Positions 1 through 7,922 of a stretch of DNA of 64,000 nt are shown piece by piece. The position numbers and the translations under genes are program-made. The notes under the pieces are model-generated. The model ran no database searches. It was not told where the DNA came from and saw only the letters and a list, made by a program, of their open reading frames with translations. This stretch comes from Aegicerativicinus sediminis (GTDB lineage Bacteria; Bacteroidota; Bacteroidia; Flavobacteriales; Flavobacteriaceae), in assembly GCF_015476115.1 (NCBI RefSeq), contig NZ_CP064295.1:3962001-4026000 (forward strand), written 5' to 3'. How positions within the stretch are numbered: position 1 is the stretch's first letter; every line of letters begins with the position of its first letter.

Positions 1-297
1 ACTATTTTTGCGCTGGAAGAAATTATGATGCGAAACTTCATTTTTCTCAACCATGTAATCGGTATGGGTAAAAGCAACCGATTTAATTACATCTAAATTC
101 TTTAAAGGAGAAAGATCTTTTGAGATTCTATACTCATTTATAAGTTCTAAAATTTCAACCTCAATTACCTTTGGGGGCGGAGGGGCTGGTAGGGTAAGTG
201 CGTTAAGATCATCTTGGGGCAGATCTTCCGTTGAACATGAAAAGGTGGTCAACATTACGCAAAATACCAAAGCTAGAAGGCATTTAGCTGATTTCAT
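1..297 (-). CDS. CAP/SCP-domain lipoprotein, 3' part missing
   Basis: The reading frame starts at ATG 297 and runs off the left edge, giving 99 residues. It begins with a lipoprotein signal (MKSAKC..., hydrophobic core, Cys near residue 21), followed by acidic residues and a proline-rich linker. Then comes a helix with NEYR and a later HTDYMVEKNEVSHHNF stretch. The pattern 'ELINEYR ... HTDYM ... SHHNF' matches the N-terminal half of CAP (SCP/PR1, Pfam PF00188-like) domains, which are common as secreted lipoproteins in flavobacteria. Function is unknown; most bacterial CAP proteins are of uncharacterised role in the envelope. Only the N-terminal part is visible, so the catalytic or metal-site content cannot be judged. 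Confidence 0.75.
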   Translation of the reverse strand, partial: MKSAKCLLALVFCVMLTTFSCSTEDLPQDDLNALTLPAPPPPKVIEVEILELINEYRISKDLSPLKNLDVIKSVAFTHTDYMVEKNEVSHHNFFQRKNS

Positions 298-490
298 AGT
301 AGGTTAATTTCGATTTGGTGTAGTAAAATTAAAATCCTACGTCAGTCTGAATGTTAATAAAATGTTAAAATCGATGAAAAACATGTATTTTGTCGGTTTA
401 ATTTGTAGAACATCGATGAAATACACAATTATTTCACAAAAATGAGCGTATCATCGGAAAAATTTTACCGTTAAACGTCCAAGGAAGGAC
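298..490. other. Intergenic region between CAP lipoprotein and pdxH
   Basis: This 193-base AT-rich gap lies upstream of the CAP lipoprotein gene and downstream of pdxH. Two copies of ATCGATGAAA occur (about 373 and 413), too short to interpret. I see no convincing promoter box, terminator or small gene here. Confidence 0.4.
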
Positions 491-1138
491 TTATGGGGCA
501 AGTCGCTCTATAATCCAATTGTCTTTTGAGTTTTTACAATAACGTATCCTGTCATGAAGCCTACTTGGTCTTCCCTGCCAAAACTCGAATTCAATCGGCT
601 TTACAATATAGCCCCCCCAATGTTCTGGTCTGGGAATATGGCTATCTGAAAATCGATCTTCAAGAGACTTCATATTTTCAACTAGCACTTGGGCATTTTC
701 AATAACCTCACTCTGGTTAGATGCCCATGCCCCTAGCCTACTTTCCCTAGGTCGGGACTGGAAATAAGCTTCACTCAATTCAGGGTCTATTTTCTCAGCC
801 GTTCCTTTAATTATTATTTGGCGTTCCGCCTTATCCCAAAAAAATGAAAGACCAACATTTGGGTTCAATTCAATATCCTGGCCTTTACTGCTATTATAAT
901 TTGTATAGAATATAAATCCTTCCTTATTAATACTTTTCAATAAGACAACTCTACCTTTAGGAAAACCATCTGTGCCAATTGTGCTTAAGGTCATTGCGTT
1001 TGCCTCTACCTCCGGGAAAATATTATCAATTTCACGAAACCATTTCTGAAATTGCTTGAAAGGATTATTATCGACATCCGATTCATTTAGTTCAAATTTG
1101 TCATAAGACTTTCTATAGTTACTTAAATCTTCAGTCAT
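491..1138 (-). CDS. pdxH: Pyridoxamine 5'-phosphate oxidase
   Basis: PdxH oxidises pyridoxamine/pyridoxine 5'-phosphate to pyridoxal 5'-phosphate with FMN and O2 in the cytoplasm (vitamin B6 salvage and synthesis). The 215-residue length is typical. Visible family features are an N-terminal substrate-covering segment, the FMN-binding core with 'GRVVLLKSINKEGFIFYTNYNSSKG', the 'SRPRESRLGAWASNQS' stretch, and the C-terminal 'FWQGRPSRLHDRIRY' segment ending in 'WIIERLAP', all diagnostic. It lies 15 bases downstream of rnz on the same strand. A TTG-N20-TACATTTG promoter overlapping the rnz 3' end may give it its own transcript. Confidence 0.97.
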   Translation of the reverse strand: MTEDLSNYRKSYDKFELNESDVDNNPFKQFQKWFREIDNIFPEVEANAMTLSTIGTDGFPKGRVVLLKSINKEGFIFYTNYNSSKGQDIELNPNVGLSFFWDKAERQIIIKGTAEKIDPELSEAYFQSRPRESRLGAWASNQSEVIENAQVLVENMKSLEDRFSDSHIPRPEHWGGYIVKPIEFEFWQGRPSRLHDRIRYCKNSKDNWIIERLAP

Positions 1139-1153
1139 ATTGTAATTATTGAA

Positions 1154-2062
1154 TTATTCAAATGTAAATTTTTTACCATCAGCCGCCAATTCAATAGGCC
1201 TGAAAATGGTTTCAGCTTCTTCCCTAAATAAATTTAAATCGTCATACCTTGTAGAGAAGTGACCAAGGATCAATAATCTAACATCAGCCATTTTAGCTAT
1301 ATAAGCTGCGTGCTTTGCGGTTGAGTGACCTGTCGGTTCAGCTAATCGTTCGTGTTTATCTAAAAAAGTGGATTCATGATATAAAACTGTTGAATTCTTA
1401 ATTATCGGAACGATGGATTCATCAAAAAACGTATCACTGCAGTACGCATAACTTTTAGGTGATTTAGAAGCTAAAGTGACTTCATCATTTTTTACCAAAA
1501 TACCATCTTCATTAATTACATCGAACCCTTGCTTTAATTTTCTATAATAAGCCACATCCACCTTTGCTTTTTTTGCCTCCTCCGGAAGAAGTATACGCTC
1601 CCCAGGTTTTTCAGAAAACAAAAATCCATTGGTATAAATTCTATGGTTTAAAGGTATAGTGCGTACAGTAACTTGCTCATCATCTAAAATAATTTCAGAG
1701 TTTACAGAGGTGAGTTCATGAAATACCAAATCAAACGTTGAATATGAATTTGATAATTTCAATTGAAGTTCAATAATTTCACGCAAGCCCTTAGGTCCAT
1801 AAATATGCAGCTCCTGTTGTCGGCCAAGAAGTTGAAAAGTAGATAATAAGCCAATTAAACCAAAATAATGGTCGCCGTGCAAGTGACTTATAAAAATATG
1901 TTTAATCCTACTGAATTTTATTCGATTATTACGGAGCTGAACTTGGGTACCTTCTCCACAATCGATAAGGAAGTTATGATTTCTTATCTCCAAAATTTGG
2001 GCGGTCGGATTCGTATCAACTCTTGGAGTAGCACTATGACATCCCAAAATTGTTAAATTCAT
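1154..2062 (-). CDS. rnz: Ribonuclease Z (tRNase Z)
   Basis: This is a zinc beta-lactamase-fold endonuclease that trims the 3' ends of tRNA precursors. The metal motif HxHxDH is HLHGDH at residues 60-65. The N-terminal 'LGCHSATPRVDTNPTAQ' and 'DCGEGTQVQL' are characteristic, and later metal ligands lie in 'YCSDTFFDES', 'YHESTFLD' and 'ILGHFSTRY'. The 302-residue length is that of the short bacterial RNase Z. The gene is directly followed by pdxH and preceded at 34 bases by a small STAS-like gene, an arrangement consistent with one minus-strand transcript from pyrR/pyrB down to rnz. Confidence 0.96.
   Translation of the reverse strand: MNLTILGCHSATPRVDTNPTAQILEIRNHNFLIDCGEGTQVQLRNNRIKFSRIKHIFISHLHGDHYFGLIGLLSTFQLLGRQQELHIYGPKGLREIIELQLKLSNSYSTFDLVFHELTSVNSEIILDDEQVTVRTIPLNHRIYTNGFLFSEKPGERILLPEEAKKAKVDVAYYRKLKQGFDVINEDGILVKNDEVTLASKSPKSYAYCSDTFFDESIVPIIKNSTVLYHESTFLDKHERLAEPTGHSTAKHAAYIAKMADVRLLILGHFSTRYDDLNLFREEAETIFRPIELAADGKKFTFE
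1159..1189 (-). promoter_or_regulatory. Candidate pdxH promoter (TTG-N20-TACATTTG)
   Basis: Read on the minus strand, TTG (1189-1187) and TACATTTG (1166-1159) match the Bacteroidota -33/-7 consensus TTG / TAnnTTTG with a 20-base spacer. The -7 box lies about 20 bases before the pdxH ATG, and the -33 box lies inside the end of rnz. Such boxes can arise by chance in AT-rich DNA. Confidence 0.45.
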
Positions 2063-2096
2063 GCGGTATTTTGTTTGATATTAATTGGGTTGAATA

Positions 2097-2429
2097 TCAA
2101 AAATCGAGATCGCGCTCCATCTCCTCCATTTCAATAATGTCGTAAGCTTCGTGCATTGTAGGAACAACGATAATTTCATCTGGCATTTCATTAAGATTTG
2201 CCTTATCGGTTACAATAACAAAAGAAAGTTTCTTTTTACGATGTTGGTTAGAAATCTGGAGAAATTCCAAAATATCACTTATTGTAACCTCACTCCAAAC
2301 TGTGAGATTAATTACAATATTGTCGTTTTGAAATTTATTATAGGAGGAAGTAATCTTATCGATTAAAACAGGAATAGATTTCTGTTCTTGGGTAATTATA
2401 GTGATATTACCATCTTTATCTAGAATCAT
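2097..2429 (-). CDS. Small STAS-like protein, function unknown
   Basis: A 110-residue acidic protein without signal peptide or membrane segment. It alternates predicted beta strands and helices (MILDKDGNITII, NIVINLTVW, ISDILEFLQISNQHRKKKLSFVIVT, IIVVPTMHEAYDIIEMEEME), the order seen in small STAS/SpoIIAA-like folds. It ends with an acidic 'EEMERDLDF' tail. It sits between pyrB (3-base gap) and rnz (34-base gap) on the same strand, so it is probably co-transcribed. In related flavobacteria a short protein beside rnz is often labelled ribonuclease Z by position alone; no metal motif is present, so that label would be wrong here. Function not known. Confidence 0.8.
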   Translation of the reverse strand: MILDKDGNITIITQEQKSIPVLIDKITSSYNKFQNDNIVINLTVWSEVTISDILEFLQISNQHRKKKLSFVIVTDKANLNEMPDEIIVVPTMHEAYDIIEMEEMERDLDF

Positions 2430-2432
2430 AAA

Positions 2433-3362
2433 CTAATGTTTAATTTTTGAAGCCAAAAGATATATTACAGCCATCCGCACCGCTACTCCATTTTGTACTT
2501 GGTCTAAAATAATAGCCTGTTTGGAATCTGCAACGTCACTCGTAATCTCTACCCCCCTGTTTATTGGGCCAGGGTGCATAATAATAATTTCTTTATCCAG
2601 CGAATCCAATAATTTTTTATCAACCCCGTATTGGAGCTTATATTCCCGCACAGACGGAAAATAACTCATATCCATACGTTCATTTTGAATTCGCAGCATA
2701 TTGGCAACATCACACCATTCAAGGGCCTTTCTCAAGTTATGTTCAACCTTAACCCCTAAGGTATGAATATATTTAGGAAGTAATGTTTTTGGCCCACATA
2801 CCATCACCTCTGCTCCTTGTTTATGTAAGGCAAAAATATTTGATAGGGCAACCCTGCTATGAAGAACATCCCCTACAATAACAACCTTTTTACCTTCTAC
2901 ACCACCTAATCTTTCTCTTATTGAATAAGAGTCCAATAAGGCCTGTGTTGGATGTTCATGCGCTCCATCGCCGGCATTAACAATGCTTGCATTAACGTGT
3001 TGAGAAAGAAATACACCTGCACCTGGGTTTGGATGCCTCATAACAACCATATCCACCTTCATGGAAAGGATATTGTTAACAGTATCTACTAAGGTTTCTC
3101 CCTTCTTAACCGAGGACTGAGAGGCAGAAAAATTTATTACATCAGCTGACAACCGCTTTTCTGCCAATTCAAAAGATAACTTGGTCCTTGTTGAATTTTC
3201 AAAAAAAAGATTAGCAATAGTAATATCCCTTAGAGAAGGAACCTTTTTAATAGGTCGATTGATAACCTCCTTAAAAAAATCAGCAGTTTCAAAGATAAGT
3301 TCAATGTCTTTAGGCGTTATGTATTTTATTCCGAGAAGGTGGTTAACGCTTAATTCACTCAT
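2433..3362 (-). CDS. pyrB: Aspartate carbamoyltransferase catalytic subunit
   Basis: PyrB condenses carbamoyl phosphate with L-aspartate, the committed step of pyrimidine synthesis. The carbamoyl-phosphate motif STRT is at residues 57-60 (FFENSTRTKLSFE), the HPTQ motif at 137-140, and the C-terminal 'MHPGPINRGVEI' is diagnostic. The 309-residue length is standard. It follows pyrR by 25 bases on the same strand, forming a pyrR-pyrB pair. No regulatory subunit pyrI is adjacent, so the enzyme is probably the unregulated trimer, with control through PyrR. That last point is inference. Confidence 0.97.
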   Translation of the reverse strand: MSELSVNHLLGIKYITPKDIELIFETADFFKEVINRPIKKVPSLRDITIANLFFENSTRTKLSFELAEKRLSADVINFSASQSSVKKGETLVDTVNNILSMKVDMVVMRHPNPGAGVFLSQHVNASIVNAGDGAHEHPTQALLDSYSIRERLGGVEGKKVVIVGDVLHSRVALSNIFALHKQGAEVMVCGPKTLLPKYIHTLGVKVEHNLRKALEWCDVANMLRIQNERMDMSYFPSVREYKLQYGVDKKLLDSLDKEIIIMHPGPINRGVEITSDVADSKQAIILDQVQNGVAVRMAVIYLLASKIKH

Positions 3363-3387
3363 CTTTATATTATGTTTATTGTATTCA

Positions 3388-3927
3388 TTATCTACTCACC
3401 AAATAAACAGCATCTTCACCATCGTTTTCAGCCCAATGAACGATTACCTTTTCTTCATTAATGGCGTCTACCTGTCTACCCCTATAATTTGGCTGTATCG
3501 GCAAATGCCTACTAAACCTCCTATCGATCAAGGTTAAAAGTTCAATTTCATGTGGTCGTCCAAATGATTGTATGGCCGTTAAGGCAGATCTTACACTTCT
3601 ACCAGTATATAATACATCATCTATAAAAACAACTGTCTTGTCTTCTACTATAAAATCAATTTCTGTGGCATTTGCAGAAAGTGGCTTCTCACCTCTCCTA
3701 AAATCATCTCTAAAAAAAGTGATGTCTAAATAACCAAGAGTTAAATTTTTAATCTTATAGTTCTCGGTAAGTATCTTAGCCAGTCGTTTAGCCAAAAACT
3801 TCCCCCGAGGTTGAAGACCAATTAAGGCAGTATTTTTAAAGTCGTTATGATTTTCAATTAGTTGACAGGCTAACCGATGTAGTATTATATTTAATTCCTT
3901 AGAATTTAGCAGTACTTTTTGACTCAT
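3388..3927 (-). CDS. pyrR: Bifunctional pyr regulator / uracil phosphoribosyltransferase
   Basis: PyrR is a PRTase-fold protein that in Firmicutes binds pyr mRNA and attenuates transcription in response to UMP, and has uracil phosphoribosyltransferase activity. The 179-residue length matches. The PRPP-binding loop 'VVFIDDVLYTGRSVR' is at about residues 99-113; 'LIGLQPRGKFLAKRLA' and 'LDITFFRDDFRRGEKPL' are typical PyrR segments. It is the first gene of the pyrR-pyrB transcript, behind a good TTG-N20-TAAATTTG promoter. I see no obvious PyrR-type anti-terminator/terminator pair in the short leader, so the RNA-binding role in this organism is an assumption from the family. Confidence 0.93.
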   Translation of the reverse strand: MSQKVLLNSKELNIILHRLACQLIENHNDFKNTALIGLQPRGKFLAKRLAKILTENYKIKNLTLGYLDITFFRDDFRRGEKPLSANATEIDFIVEDKTVVFIDDVLYTGRSVRSALTAIQSFGRPHEIELLTLIDRRFSRHLPIQPNYRGRQVDAINEEKVIVHWAENDGEDAVYLVSR

Positions 3928-3946
3928 AAAGAACCCGTCTGAGTTG

Positions 3947-3977
3947 CAAATTTAAATTAAAAATAAAATGTGAACAA
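3947..3977 (-). promoter_or_regulatory. pyrR-pyrB promoter (TTG-N20-TAAATTTG)
   Basis: On the minus strand TTG (3977-3975) is followed after 20 bases by TAAATTTG (3954-3947), an exact match to the Bacteroidota consensus. The -7 box ends 20 bases before the pyrR start codon, leaving a very short leader. Confidence 0.6.
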
Positions 3978-3995
3978 TCTTGAACGTATAAAAAG

Positions 3996-4028
3996 AAAAA
4001 CCCCTAGGCCAAAGACCAAGGGGTTTTT
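3996..4028 (-). terminator. rpsA terminator (bidirectional hairpin)
   Basis: AAAAACCCCT pairs with AGGGGTTTTT around a 13-base loop. It begins about 20 bases beyond the rpsA stop codon on the minus strand, and ends in U-rich sequence in that direction. It separates rpsA from the pyrR promoter. Confidence 0.8.
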
Positions 4029-4048
4029 CATATTCATTTAAAAAACAA

Positions 4049-5890
4049 TTACTTATTGTTTTTTTCCATTTTATCCTTTAAAGCTTGAAGTGCATCGTTG
4101 GCATCACCTAAAGTTGGTTTTGCCTCGGCCGCTGCAGCTTCTGCCTTCTTAGCAGCCGCCCTTACGTTAGCCGCTTCTTCTTCTTTAAAGATTGCAGTGT
4201 GCGAAGCAACAACTCTCTTGAATTCTTTATTGAATTCTATAATCTTAAATTCTGCTTCTTCACCTTTCTTTAATTTACCACCATCTTCTTTTTCCATGTG
4301 TCTCGTTGGAATGAATGCAACGATATCCTCATTAAATTCAACGGTAGCACCTTTGTCAACTATATCTGAAACTTTACCTGTATGGGTGGTATCAATTGCA
4401 AAGTCTTTTTCGTACTTATCCCAAGGATTATCGGTAGTTTGTTTGTGACCTAAGCTTAGTTTACGTCCTTCAACATCTAGCTCAAGAACAACAACTTCTA
4501 ACTCATCACCTACATTACAGAATTCACTTGGATGCTTAATCTTCTTAGTCCAAGACAAATCTGAAATGTATATTAAACCATCAATACCTTCTTCAAGCTC
4601 AACAAACACACCAAAGTTTGTAAAGTTTCTTACAATACCTTTATGTTTAGAACCTACAGGATATTTAGTAGTGATATCTGTCCATGGATCTGGAGTTAAT
4701 TGCTTAATACCAAGAGACATTTTTCTTTCTTCACGGTCTAAAGTCAAGATTACAGCCTCAACCTCATCACCAACAGAAACAAAATCTTGGGCAGATCTTA
4801 AGTGAGTTGACCAAGACATTTCACTAACGTGGATTAATCCTTCAACACCTTCTTCAACTTCAACAAACGCACCATAATCGGCAATAACAACAACTTTTCC
4901 TTTCACTTTGTCGCCAACTTTAACAGTGTCACCAAGAGCTTCCCAAGGATGTTTAGTCAATTGCTTAAGACCTAATTGAATTCTTGATTTATCTTCATCG
5001 AAATCAAGGATAACAACGTTTAATTTCTGGTCAAGATCAACAATCTCATTCGGGTGGTTGATTCTAGACCAAGAAAGGTCGGTAATGTGGATAAGACCAT
5101 CAACACCTCCAAGATCGATAAATACACCATAAGAAGTAATGTTCTTAACAACACCTTCAAGTACCTGACCTTTTTCAAGTTGTCCGATGATTTCTTTTTT
5201 CTGCTCTTCGATATCAGCTTCGATAAGTGCTTTGTGAGAAACAACAATGTTTTTGAATTCGTGGTTGATTTTAACAACTTTAAATTCCATTGTTTTGTTT
5301 ACATATTGGTCGTAATCGCGGATAGGCTTAACGTCAATTTGAGAACCTGGTAAGAACGCCTCAATTCCGAATACGTCCACAATCATACCACCTTTAGTTC
5401 TACACTTAACAAAACCATTAACGATTTCTCCATTTTCATGAGCAGCGTTTACGCGATCCCAAGCCTTAATAACTCTAGCCTTACGGTGAGACAATACCAA
5501 TTGGCCAGTTGCGTCTTCACGAACATCAATTAATACTTCAACTTTGTCACCAACTTTTAAGTTAGGATTGTAACGAAACTCGTTTAAGGAAATAACACCT
5601 TCAGATTTTGCATTGATATCGATAATGGCATCACGGTCTGTAATATGGATTACTTCACCTGTAACAACCTCATCATCTAAAGTGTCAACGAAATTTTCTT
5701 TAACTAATTTTTCAAATTCTTCCAGCTTTTTATCATCTACCTGCTCAATTCCTTCTTCGTAATTGTGCCAGTTGAATTCTTTAAGAAATTGTTCTGGATT
5801 TTTTTGTGACTCAGAAACTTTAGGAGCTTCTTCAGTTACTGTTGCTTCAGTTGTTTCAACTTCAGCTTCTTTAATTTTGCTTTCAGCCAT
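4049..5890 (-). CDS. rpsA: 30S ribosomal protein bS1
   Basis: bS1 binds mRNA on the 30S subunit through tandem S1 (OB-fold) domains. The preferred start is the ATG at 5890 (MAESKIKEAEVE), giving 613 residues; a longer frame reaches 5950 but its extra 20 residues look non-coding. About six S1 repeats are visible, each with forms of 'VKGKVVxIxDYGAFVEVEEGVEGLIHVSEMSW'. The acidic N-terminus and Lys/Ala-rich C-terminal tail are typical of Bacteroidota bS1. The gene has its own promoter about 125 bases upstream and its own terminator. Because flavobacterial mRNAs mostly lack Shine-Dalgarno sites, bS1 is likely central for initiation here (inference). Confidence 0.97.
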   Translation of the reverse strand: MAESKIKEAEVETTEATVTEEAPKVSESQKNPEQFLKEFNWHNYEEGIEQVDDKKLEEFEKLVKENFVDTLDDEVVTGEVIHITDRDAIIDINAKSEGVISLNEFRYNPNLKVGDKVEVLIDVREDATGQLVLSHRKARVIKAWDRVNAAHENGEIVNGFVKCRTKGGMIVDVFGIEAFLPGSQIDVKPIRDYDQYVNKTMEFKVVKINHEFKNIVVSHKALIEADIEEQKKEIIGQLEKGQVLEGVVKNITSYGVFIDLGGVDGLIHITDLSWSRINHPNEIVDLDQKLNVVILDFDEDKSRIQLGLKQLTKHPWEALGDTVKVGDKVKGKVVVIADYGAFVEVEEGVEGLIHVSEMSWSTHLRSAQDFVSVGDEVEAVILTLDREERKMSLGIKQLTPDPWTDITTKYPVGSKHKGIVRNFTNFGVFVELEEGIDGLIYISDLSWTKKIKHPSEFCNVGDELEVVVLELDVEGRKLSLGHKQTTDNPWDKYEKDFAIDTTHTGKVSDIVDKGATVEFNEDIVAFIPTRHMEKEDGGKLKKGEEAEFKIIEFNKEFKRVVASHTAIFKEEEAANVRAAAKKAEAAAAEAKPTLGDANDALQALKDKMEKNNK

Positions 5891-6013
5891 GTGCTGATAT
5901 TTAAGTTTGTATTCTGTATTCTCGGGCTGAGAATTGCGAGGAAAAAACACAGAAGTCGTTAATTTTTAGTTTTCTAAAATCCTTTTATCTACCCTACCTC
6001 GCTAAAAGGAGCG

Positions 6014-6043
6014 CAAAAGTACAATTAATTTTAATAAAATCAA
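6014..6043 (-). promoter_or_regulatory. rpsA promoter (TTG-N19-TACTTTTG) with ~115-base leader
   Basis: On the minus strand TTG (6043-6041), a 19-base AT spacer and TACTTTTG (6021-6014) fit the Bacteroidota promoter consensus exactly. Transcription starting near 6007 would give a leader of about 115 bases before the rpsA ATG at 5890. bS1 is known to repress its own translation in other bacteria, so the leader could be a regulatory target (inference). Confidence 0.7.
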
Positions 6044-6112
6044 AGGATTAGAGCCACAACAACAGTGCATTACCCAGAAAAAGAATCTATCTCTTAAAGA
6101 ATATGGGAATGC

Positions 6113-6811
6113 TTATTTTTTTGAAGCTTTTGCAATACGTTCATCAGCCCAAGCCTTTACAATGTTGAACTGTTCATCAAGATCCAAGTTAGTATTGTCT
6201 AAGACAACTGCATCTTTAGAAGTTACTAAAGGAGAATCTTGGCGATGAGTATCTATATAATCGCGTTTTCTTACATTCTCTAAAACATCATCCAAGGTGA
6301 CCTCATCTCCCCTATCTTTCAACTCCATAAATCGCCTCATGGCCCTTTTTTCAGGAGATGCTGTCATAAATATTTTTAATTCAGCTTCGGGAAAAACGAC
6401 TGAACCAATATCCCGCCCATCCATAACAATTCCTTTATTCTTACCCATTTCCTGCTGCTGAGCGACCATAATTCTCCTAATTTCAGAAACAGTAGCTACT
6501 TTACTAACAAAATCGGAAACTTCCATTGATCGAATTTCATTTTCCACATTCTCCCCATTTAGATAAACTTCAGACTTTTTAAGTTTTTCATTATTAATAA
6601 AACGTATCTCAATGTCATCAAGATTTTTCAACATTTCAGTAACATCGAAATGATCATCATGAATAAATCCTTTTTTAATTGCATATAAAGTTACCGCTCT
6701 ATACATAGCACCCGTATCTACATAGGTGTATCCTAAGGAATTGGCTAAACGTCTTGCCACGGTACTTTTTCCTGTAGATGAAAAACCATCTATTGCTATA
6801 ATTATATCCAC
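6113..6811 (-). CDS. cmk: Cytidylate kinase
   Basis: Cmk phosphorylates CMP/dCMP with ATP. The P-loop GFSSTGKST lies at residues 9-17, followed by 'YTYVDTGAMYRAVTLYA' (CMP-binding NMP motif), 'GRDIGSVVFPEAELKIFMTASPEKRAMRR' and 'RDYIDTHRQDSPL', all specific for Cmk. The 232-residue length is normal. The start codon is GTG, and its first base is the last base of the porQ stop TAG, implying translational coupling. The cmk-porQ pair is a conserved Bacteroidota arrangement. Confidence 0.96.
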   Translation of the reverse strand: MDIIIAIDGFSSTGKSTVARRLANSLGYTYVDTGAMYRAVTLYAIKKGFIHDDHFDVTEMLKNLDDIEIRFINNEKLKKSEVYLNGENVENEIRSMEVSDFVSKVATVSEIRRIMVAQQQEMGKNKGIVMDGRDIGSVVFPEAELKIFMTASPEKRAMRRFMELKDRGDEVTLDDVLENVRKRDYIDTHRQDSPLVTSKDAVVLDNTNLDLDEQFNIVKAWADERIAKASKK

Positions 6812-7830
6812 TATCTTAAATCAATTTGAAGTCCAAAAAAATTAGTATTTGAAGCACTTGTATATCGTGCATGTGTATAACTAAAGCGAAGTTTATTCAA
6901 TTTTAGGCCAATTCCAAATGATAAGCCCGAAAAATCTCGTTGATCCGCAATTCTCAACTCCTCTCCTCTCCTAAAACTATATCCCAACCTAATATTAAAA
7001 CCTTTCTCAGGGAAAATTTCAGCTCCTACAATTGTATGCCGTATTAACTGACCAAAAAAACCGACTTTTTCTTGGGTTTGATTACCTTCTAGGTCTGATT
7101 CCGCCCTTGCAGGATTTGGTCTAGCAATTGGCCATTTCTGAAGGTTTTCCAGAGTTAAATGCCACCTGATAGGCACATTCTCCAAACGTTGAGATAGTCC
7201 GAAGTTAACTTCAAATGGTAATGGTTCTTGCTGACCAGCATAAGTTGTAAATTGATACCCCATATTCCTCAAGGTAACGGCGGCATTCAAATTTAAATCT
7301 TCATTTATATAAAGCACGCCTAAGTCTACTGCCCCTCCAAAAGAGGAATATTGTTCTAATTTAGACGATATTAACTTCACATTGGCGCCTACATAAAAAT
7401 CGGTATATGGAATATTATAGGCATACCCGAGAGAAAGGGCAGCTTCATTCCCTGTAAAAGTTCCGGTGGCATTTCCGTCTAAATCATAACCATCAAAACT
7501 ACCATAATTTATATACGTTATACCTGCGTGAAACGTTTGCAATCGACGATCCCAAGTATATGCATAGGCCGCCGTTCCGTAACTAATTCCGCCTAAGTAA
7601 CTAACATAATTTAAGGCTAATTGGTTATCCATCTCTATATTAATGGTAGCAGGGTTATATAAGGCACCTGTAACATCGTAATCTACATTGGTAATGTTTT
7701 TTCCACCCAAGGCAGCTTGCCTAGGTGAAGACACCAGATTGAGGAATTGATACGTACTTTCACCACCCAATTGGGCAAAGGTTAAAGAAGCACAGCCAAT
7801 AAAAATGAAGGTAAGTACCCTTTTAAACAT
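6811..7830 (-). CDS. porQ: Type IX secretion system protein PorQ
   Basis: PorQ is an outer-membrane beta-barrel of the PorV/PorP-like group needed for type IX secretion; it is thought to work with the PorU/PorV/PorZ attachment complex at the cell surface. The 339-residue protein has a signal peptide (cleavage near FAQ at residues 18-20). It then has the family's opening 'LNLVSSPRQAALGGKNIT', 'YNPATIN', repeated amphipathic strands, and a C-terminal barrel strand ending 'FFGLQIDLR'. It is the gene upstream of cmk, overlapping it by one base. The gene implies that this organism exports cargo with C-terminal T9SS domains. Confidence 0.9.
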   Translation of the reverse strand: MFKRVLTFIFIGCASLTFAQLGGESTYQFLNLVSSPRQAALGGKNITNVDYDVTGALYNPATINIEMDNQLALNYVSYLGGISYGTAAYAYTWDRRLQTFHAGITYINYGSFDGYDLDGNATGTFTGNEAALSLGYAYNIPYTDFYVGANVKLISSKLEQYSSFGGAVDLGVLYINEDLNLNAAVTLRNMGYQFTTYAGQQEPLPFEVNFGLSQRLENVPIRWHLTLENLQKWPIARPNPARAESDLEGNQTQEKVGFFGQLIRHTIVGAEIFPEKGFNIRLGYSFRRGEELRIADQRDFSGLSFGIGLKLNKLRFSYTHARYTSASNTNFFGLQIDLR

Positions 7831-7896
7831 AGATTGGCAAAATAACTAAATCTAATTTAAAACGGACTTGCAGAAAGTATATTTTAAAGTAAAATA

Positions 7897-7919
7897 AAAC
7901 CCTCGAAAATCGAGGGTTT
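7897..7919 (-). terminator. lon terminator
   Basis: AAACCCTCG and CGAGGGTTT form a 9-bp stem with a 5-base loop just past the lon stop codon on the minus strand, with U-rich sequence after it. Confidence 0.8.
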
Positions 7920-7922
7920 AAA

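Noticed and set aside
360-425. Two copies of ATCGATGAAA in the gap before pdxH
   Set aside because: Only 10 bases, in AT-rich sequence, with no second feature; likely chance.
4098-4448. 116-aa open frame on the plus strand inside rpsA
   Set aside because: It is low complexity and opposite to a certain gene; it reflects Ala/Lys-rich codons of the bS1 tail.
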